From the NCBI GenBank assembly GCA_028282395.1, contig JANQHY010000088.1, positions 1 to 10,921 on the forward strand: 10,921 nucleotides of DNA. The letters are read 5' to 3'. Position 1 is the first letter of the stretch. Every line of letters starts with the position of its first letter. This document shows, piece by piece, positions 6,085 to 10,921 of the stretch. The translations under genes and the position numbers were made by a program. The DNA is from Gammaproteobacteria bacterium. Lineage in GTDB: Bacteria; Pseudomonadota; Gammaproteobacteria; UBA12402. Below the pieces are notes generated by a model that was not told where the DNA came from, did no database searches, and saw only the letters and a program-made list of their open reading frames with translations.

Positions 6085-9000
6085 TTGGGCTTAACTCAAA
6101 AAATTATTGCAAAAGACCCACGCTACATTACTGAAACACGGGCAATGCTAGCTAACGTAAAACAGCAGTTAAATGATGAGATTGCTCATAGACAGGCTAA
6201 GGAGGTTGGTGCTGCTAGTGCAGATGACGCAGATAAACAAAGGCAAGAGCAGAAAAAACTACAAGTATTTTTAGCTGATGTTGAAATAGTCGAATTTGAG
6301 CCGCCGGTTACCCGGCGAGAGCTTGAAGTCCTTGAAACGCAATTTAGAACGATATCGGGACAGATAAAGCGTGAATTTCTGCACCATAAGTTTTCTCAAG
6401 ATCCTGATACACAAGTAGCAGTACTGGAACTCCTTGATTTAGCGCTACCTTCTGGTATGCCAACCAGTCTAATGGATCGATTTTATGCTTTAGAGGCAAA
6501 GGCTTGGGTTGCTAGCGTTGCTGTTAAAAAATTAAATAATAAAAGTTTCATTAAAGGTAAAAAAAGTCGTGAGACGATACACAATGCTCTGAAGGTACTG
6601 GATGATTTTGTTGGTGCTTTTGCGCAAAAAGAAAGTTCGCGTTATGAGGTTGCAAGAGAAGATTATGATGAGGTATTGCCTGACAGATTTAAATTGGTCG
6701 ATACTTATATTGATTGGCTTCTCGCTAATAAGTTTAGCAAAAGAGCGGAATTAGCTGATCGATTAACGGAGTTTGAACCGCTTCTGACTACTGATGCAAC
6801 CAGTTGGATTTCTCAACATTTACGCTGGAGTTTAATGCCAGCTGAGAGTAGTGATAGTAGGTCTTCCCAATTAATGGGAACTAATAAAGGCGTACAAAAA
6901 CGTCGACATGATTTAAAATATGATAAGAAAGGGCGTATCATCGCTAAAATATACGAGAGTCGTATTGGGCAGGAAGCGTTTCCTGGAAGCGATCTATTCA
7001 CAGGGTTTCGCTATAAGTTCCATGCAAGCTCTTCATCTATAGCCTTTTCGAGGGGTAATCCATTTTTCCAAGAATTAGAATCTAAACAATGGATTTTTGG
7101 AAAGGACGATAAGGATCAGTTTTATAAAGATTATTTTCGAAGAAAGATAAAATTTCCACAAGAATGGGGCGAGCCTGAGTTTGTAGATCACGATGATAGA
7201 GGGATCTCGAGTGATACGGAGCTTAATAGAAATGTATTAGAAAGTTTTTTGATTCGGCATATGGGGACCATTGCAGCAGATCACTTTATGCAATCTAATA
7301 ACCAAGCTATCACAGGGGTACTGACACTGGCCTTCCATCGTCAAGCTTGGACGAAAGATGAAGAGGGTGAAAGTAAATTTCTCGTTGCGGATGGGTCTGA
7401 TATTTCCCAAAGATTAGTTCAATCATCAGATAATAAGCTCCTTACCATTATCGAATATAATGGCGTTGTCTTTAAAAGTTTAGACGGTACTGAAGAAGAG
7501 TTTAACTTACCTGGTAAGGTAAGAATGATATTTCAAGCCACAGAATCTGGAGCTAAATTTATTGGCATGGGTGTTGAAGAGGAGTCAACTAAAGCAGCAC
7601 TATTAACTGATATGCCTGATTTTAACTTCAAAGAAGCGTTATCGAGCTATAGACCAAAGAAACATGTGCGATTTCGCTGTGATAAAGCTGGTCTGTCTCG
7701 TCGTAAGCGATCAGCAAGGTCAGGTTGTGAACGACGTCTGAAACAAAAGGCAAAACAGTTGCAAGATCTTGAGTTTGATTTGCAACTAGCGCTGACTGAT
7801 GAAGCAGCCGTGGCGGCTTTGGCTGTGATGGATATACAAGGTGAAGCACCTGCCAGAGCTCTTGATACATGGCTTAAGGCTAGAAATCTTGATCCGCATT
7901 TACAAACACGTGCACACCGTGACTATCTAACATTAACTGAAGAAAGACTAGAGCAATGGTATGCTGATTTTCAGGAATCAGTAACTGATCATCCGCCTCA
8001 AGGTAGTGGTAATACTAACTTGCCGGATTTTTTACACGATGTAGAGCTTGGTGCAAAGCAATTCATACTACAATTCAATGACCGTTTGGTGTTGATATCT
8101 GTTAATCCACACAATGATTTACCTTACCAAATATATGATAAATTGTTGTTTAAAGGCTCACGTCAATATAAAACATTTGCTGAATTAAACTCAGTATTTT
8201 CTGAGCTTTATTCCGGCAGAGATTACCACATCTATAACTATAATCCACCAATAGACTTGGTGAACCAAGTGAATGGTATTGTTTCTCCCTGGCAGGTACA
8301 GGGCTCTGTTGTTGATGGTATAAACTCCGATCGTTTTAAACACCTTTTTTCCCTTAACGGTGAGACCATTCCTTTAGATGCACAACTTGATAACGGACAA
8401 ATACAGCAATGGCTATCAGAAGGGAAACTACATTTTAGACCGCAAGATTTTGTTAAATTTTATCCTGAGCTATCTTCAAAAGAATTACTATTTTTACAAA
8501 ATTTACTAAGCGATCATGATATTCGTCTTGATGTGGATCATACAGATATCACTGCGGGCAAGCAAGAGAGTTATAATCAATATTGGCATGAATTGGTCGA
8601 TATATTTAAGGCAATACCTGAAGATAAATTAACAACAAGCGTGTTAGAAAAGCAATTAGCTGACTATACGATTGAGCGTTATTTTTCGACGTTAGACATT
8701 CCGGCTGAACACAAGGCTTCAATTATTGCCAAAGCGAAAGCCGGCTTTCATCATATTGCTAAGCATTATGGTGAGCATGCCCGTTCTTTACTGTGGTGGA
8801 TCCGTAGTGCAATTGATGCAGCACACGGTAACCCTTCAGGTTTACTGATGTTAGGTGGCTTAGAAGCCTGGCAACGAGTCGGTGCGCCGGCAGTGTCAGA
8901 GGTATTAGTGCCAAGATTGACCTCAATGTTTGGTGAAAATGTTGCAGGTAAATTATTAAAAGGTATGAGTGGCGCACCTGGTGCTGTATTTGCCTTAATA

Positions 9001-10921
9001 CCGATCGGCAGTGGTATTGATAAACTGATCCATGCACAAAATGATTTTGAACGCACGCAAGGGGCAGTAGAATTAGTTGAAGGCATCGCTTATTTAGCGA
9101 GTTCTGTCTTGCTGGATACTGGCGTGGGTATCGTGGTTGATGCATTGTTAATGGCAGGATTTTCTATTGTTGAAGGTGAGTTAGTCTTTCAGCAAGAGGA
9201 AAAGGCGTACCACATCGTTGAGCAGCATACTGTTTGGGAAGCACTGGCGCGGGGATTAGGTATACATATTAAACGCTTTGAACTTGAAGTTGAAGAAGCA
9301 AAGTTGGAGGCCAAAATTTCAGCGCTGGTGGAGTCAGTTCAAAAAGAGTTAGCCAAGCGTAGTCCAGTTGCAGGGACACCAATACCCGTAACCGTTGGTG
9401 TTTATCCTGATGTTATTGACACAGAAACAAAGAAGATTTCACGACAAGAGTATTTGGAGCTACAAAAAAAACACCCTAACCTGGAAGGTCGATCAGGTCG
9501 TTTTTGGTCAGAAAAGCACCGAGGTCATATGGGGTATCTTATGATGTCAGAAGATTATGAAGAGTATTATAAAAAGGTCGATGTTCTTCGCTCAGCATCA
9601 GTGCATTTAGATTCAAGTGAAATTAACTATAGACCCGTGCAAGCGCAAGCAAGAGATAATTTTGCCCCTTGGGTGAATGAAGATAACGTGACTTATCTTG
9701 CATTCCCTACTAAAGAGCCAAAGACGTATTGCCCTGATGCTCGTATTCCTGTGTCATCACAGTTTCGAGTAACAGATTGGCAGCGTGCACCCAAATGCCC
9801 TGATCAGCAAACTGAGGCTGACCTTAAAGGTTATGCTTATGGTGAAAGTATAGGCTTTGGGCCTCACCCGCCATTGAGATGGTATGGGTGTGACAATGGA
9901 CGTTTTTTTTGGCCTATTTTTAATAGTCGGGGTAATGTTTTTGCAATTACTCATGTTGACCAAAGCAAAGCGTATTTAAAGACGCCACAGGCACTGCCGT
10001 TTTATCCTCAATTTGCCGATTGTGAATCAATACCCTTTAGTTTTTATATGCAGTTAATTGCTGGGTTTTCGCATCGTGCTGATTTTAAAGGTAATGCTGC
10101 TAATCAAGAATTACATGTGTCGTTGCTGTCAAAAGCATCTTTATTTCCGGCACCATTTTATCAGTCCACTTCTGCTCCATTAACTTTAACGCTATCTGAC
10201 TATAAGAAAGTAAGCTGTCAGGTGACGTCCATTGAGCAATCAATAGATATGTCAAATGCAAATGGTATAGGAGAGCTCATATTAGATTTCAGTGGCGCAA
10301 CTGATGTTGGCCGCAATGCCCAGTTACGCTTGCACAGTGATGATTCAATCAGTATTGGAGACTTCAGTCTAAGAGCTGACTTTGCATCGGTTGGCGCAGT
10401 TGCTATTAAGGGCAACCCTCATTGCATTAATTTTTTACATAATTTGCCTGCTAATATCGATTATGTTTGGTTACCAAAGCGCAGTTCATCACCATTAAAC
10501 GAAGTGAGTTTTTCACTGAATGATCAACAAAAATCACCGACAGTCTATTTGGAAGGCCCAGGGACGAAAGTTACAGGTGATGGGTGTGATTTAGCTTATG
10601 CAGGCAATCAAGGTCCGGCTATATCACTATTGCTTAGCCGAGAAAACCAAGAACATCGGCCTGTGCTGAGTATGAAATTTGACGGTCAAATTAACAATTG
10701 CATGGGCATTTCCCAAAGTCGTGATGGTGCAAAGGTTAATTATCGCATTGCTTGTGGGACCAGCGTTGAGGACTTAGCGGATGTTAATTTGGCTTTGTCT
10801 GATGTCGACACTGCTGTGATATCTAGCCAATATCAGTGGGGAGATACCTCATTACCGGTAACAGTTATCTTATCCAATGATGGTACATTACCTCAATTAA
10901 TTATCCAGGCAGGTTCACTCA
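5554..10921 (+). CDS. C-terminal part of the giant toxin-like protein, with TcdA/TcdB-like pore region; runs off the window
   Basis: The frame of the 1927 gene stays open from the codon after the TAA to the last base, 1789 codons, and the true end lies outside. The first ATG is 5671 (TTG 5644 before it), so as a separate gene it would begin there without a clear Shine-Dalgarno. Residues here count from 1927 with the stop as 1209. In order: the rest of the helical solenoid (1210-1690), including a charged coiled-coil-like stretch near 1419-1460; a mixed module (about 1699-1920) of unknown fold; a polybasic RRKRS site (R1925-S1929); helical and mixed sequence with many aromatics (1930-2270); a hydrophobic helical segment (2279-2435); and a beta-rich tail from about 2480. 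The last two resemble the translocation region of TcdA/TcdB-type toxins. I did not see a glucosyltransferase domain or the His/Cys signature of the clostridial/MARTX cysteine protease. Confidence 0.85.
6997..7710 (+). other. Unassigned mixed module ending at a furin-like basic site
   Basis: Residues about 1691-1928 are less helical than the solenoid before them and read as alternating strands and helices, for example LLTIIEYNGVVFKSLDGTEE and GKVRMIFQATESGAKFIGMG. The segment ends RFRCDKAGLSRRKR, followed by S-A-R-S, so a basic cluster closes it. I recognise no catalytic signature. It might be a second cargo domain, a receptor-facing module or a spacer before the translocation part. Confidence 0.35.
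8761..10140 (+). other. TcdA/TcdB-like pore-forming/translocation region
   Basis: A hydrophobic helical tract (residues about 2279-2435) contains GAPGAVFALIPIGSGI (8971-9018) and a long Gly/Ala/Val-rich segment at 9085-9171 with GVGIVVDALLMAGFSIV, then GELVFQQEEKAYHIVE. From memory, TcdB has two hydrophobic hairpins followed by NELVLRDKATKVVDYF, with a similar order and spacing. Downstream, SEINYRP (from 9613) and TYLAFP (from 9691) match in order the TcdB ITYR and VLP segments, and a beta-rich tail follows as in TcdB. The known family role is acid-triggered membrane insertion and delivery of N-terminal cargo. Identity is low, so the assignment rests on order and character. Confidence 0.55.

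Noticed and set aside
6199..6206. AAGGAGGT, a perfect Shine-Dalgarno, as a possible restart for the downstream part
   Set aside because: It encodes Lys-Glu-Val in the running frame, and no in-frame start codon follows at suitable spacing.
6813..7870. Minus-strand ORFs at 6813-7001 and 7628-7870
   Set aside because: They are antisense to the continuous giant frame and show no coding character.
8759..9145. Two overlapping minus-strand ORFs (128 and 106 codons) opposite the pore-like region
   Set aside because: They are antisense to a clearly coding frame. Their open length follows from the Gly/Ala/Val-rich codons of the real gene, and the peptides look like noise.
9757..10415. Minus-strand ORFs at 9757-9963 and 10218-10415
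   Set aside because: They are antisense shadows of the beta-rich tail of the giant gene.
1..10921. CRISPR array, rRNA or intact insertion sequence
   Set aside because: No regularly spaced direct repeats, no rRNA-like sequence and no transposase gene with paired inverted ends were seen on either strand.

Overview
The window looks like an accessory region from an AT-rich gammaproteobacterium. The tRNA-Trp gene is of gammaproteobacterial type and encodes its own CCA end. The coding style (many TTA, AAT, AAA and GAT codons) and the effector- or toxin-like giant gene would suit a host-associated lineage such as the Legionellales or relatives, but nothing here fixes the genus.

Layout from left to right. 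A perfect 8-bp hairpin (1-20) precedes tRNA-Trp (29-104). Next comes a 371-nt stretch without a clear gene, holding a second hairpin and weak promoter-like sequences. A complete class I SAM-dependent methyltransferase of the UbiE/Methyltransf_11 type follows (476-1279). A 647-nt gap (1280-1926) holds one doubtful 35-codon ORF with a strong Shine-Dalgarno sequence and otherwise looks like decayed DNA. Everything after 1927 is one reading frame that runs off the right edge. It is open for 1208 codons, has a single TAA at 5551-5553, and is then open in the same frame for at least 1789 more codons.

The giant frame is the main content. Its N-terminus carries a kinase-like signature: a candidate ATP lysine, a D-x-H-x-x-N catalytic loop and a following I-D-H metal-site motif, of the kind seen in PI3/4-kinase-like and HipA-like folds and in bacterial effectors. 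More than 1000 residues of helical, solenoid-like sequence follow, with a short tandem 14-residue repeat, and similar helix-pair motifs lie on both sides of the TAA. Further on come a mixed module ending in a furin-like R-R-K-R-S site and a glycine-rich hydrophobic helical segment followed by a beta-rich tail. The order and some local motifs of that last part resemble the pore/translocation region of large clostridial-toxin-like proteins (TcdA/TcdB).

Working model (inference): this was one very large toxin or effector of at least 2998 codons that brings a kinase-like domain into a host cell. It is now interrupted by one nonsense codon, or read through, or expressed as two parts. The gene lies near tRNA-Trp, where many gammaproteobacteria have secE-nusG, so the region may be an island inserted beside the tRNA. 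The methyltransferase has no visible functional link to the toxin-like gene.
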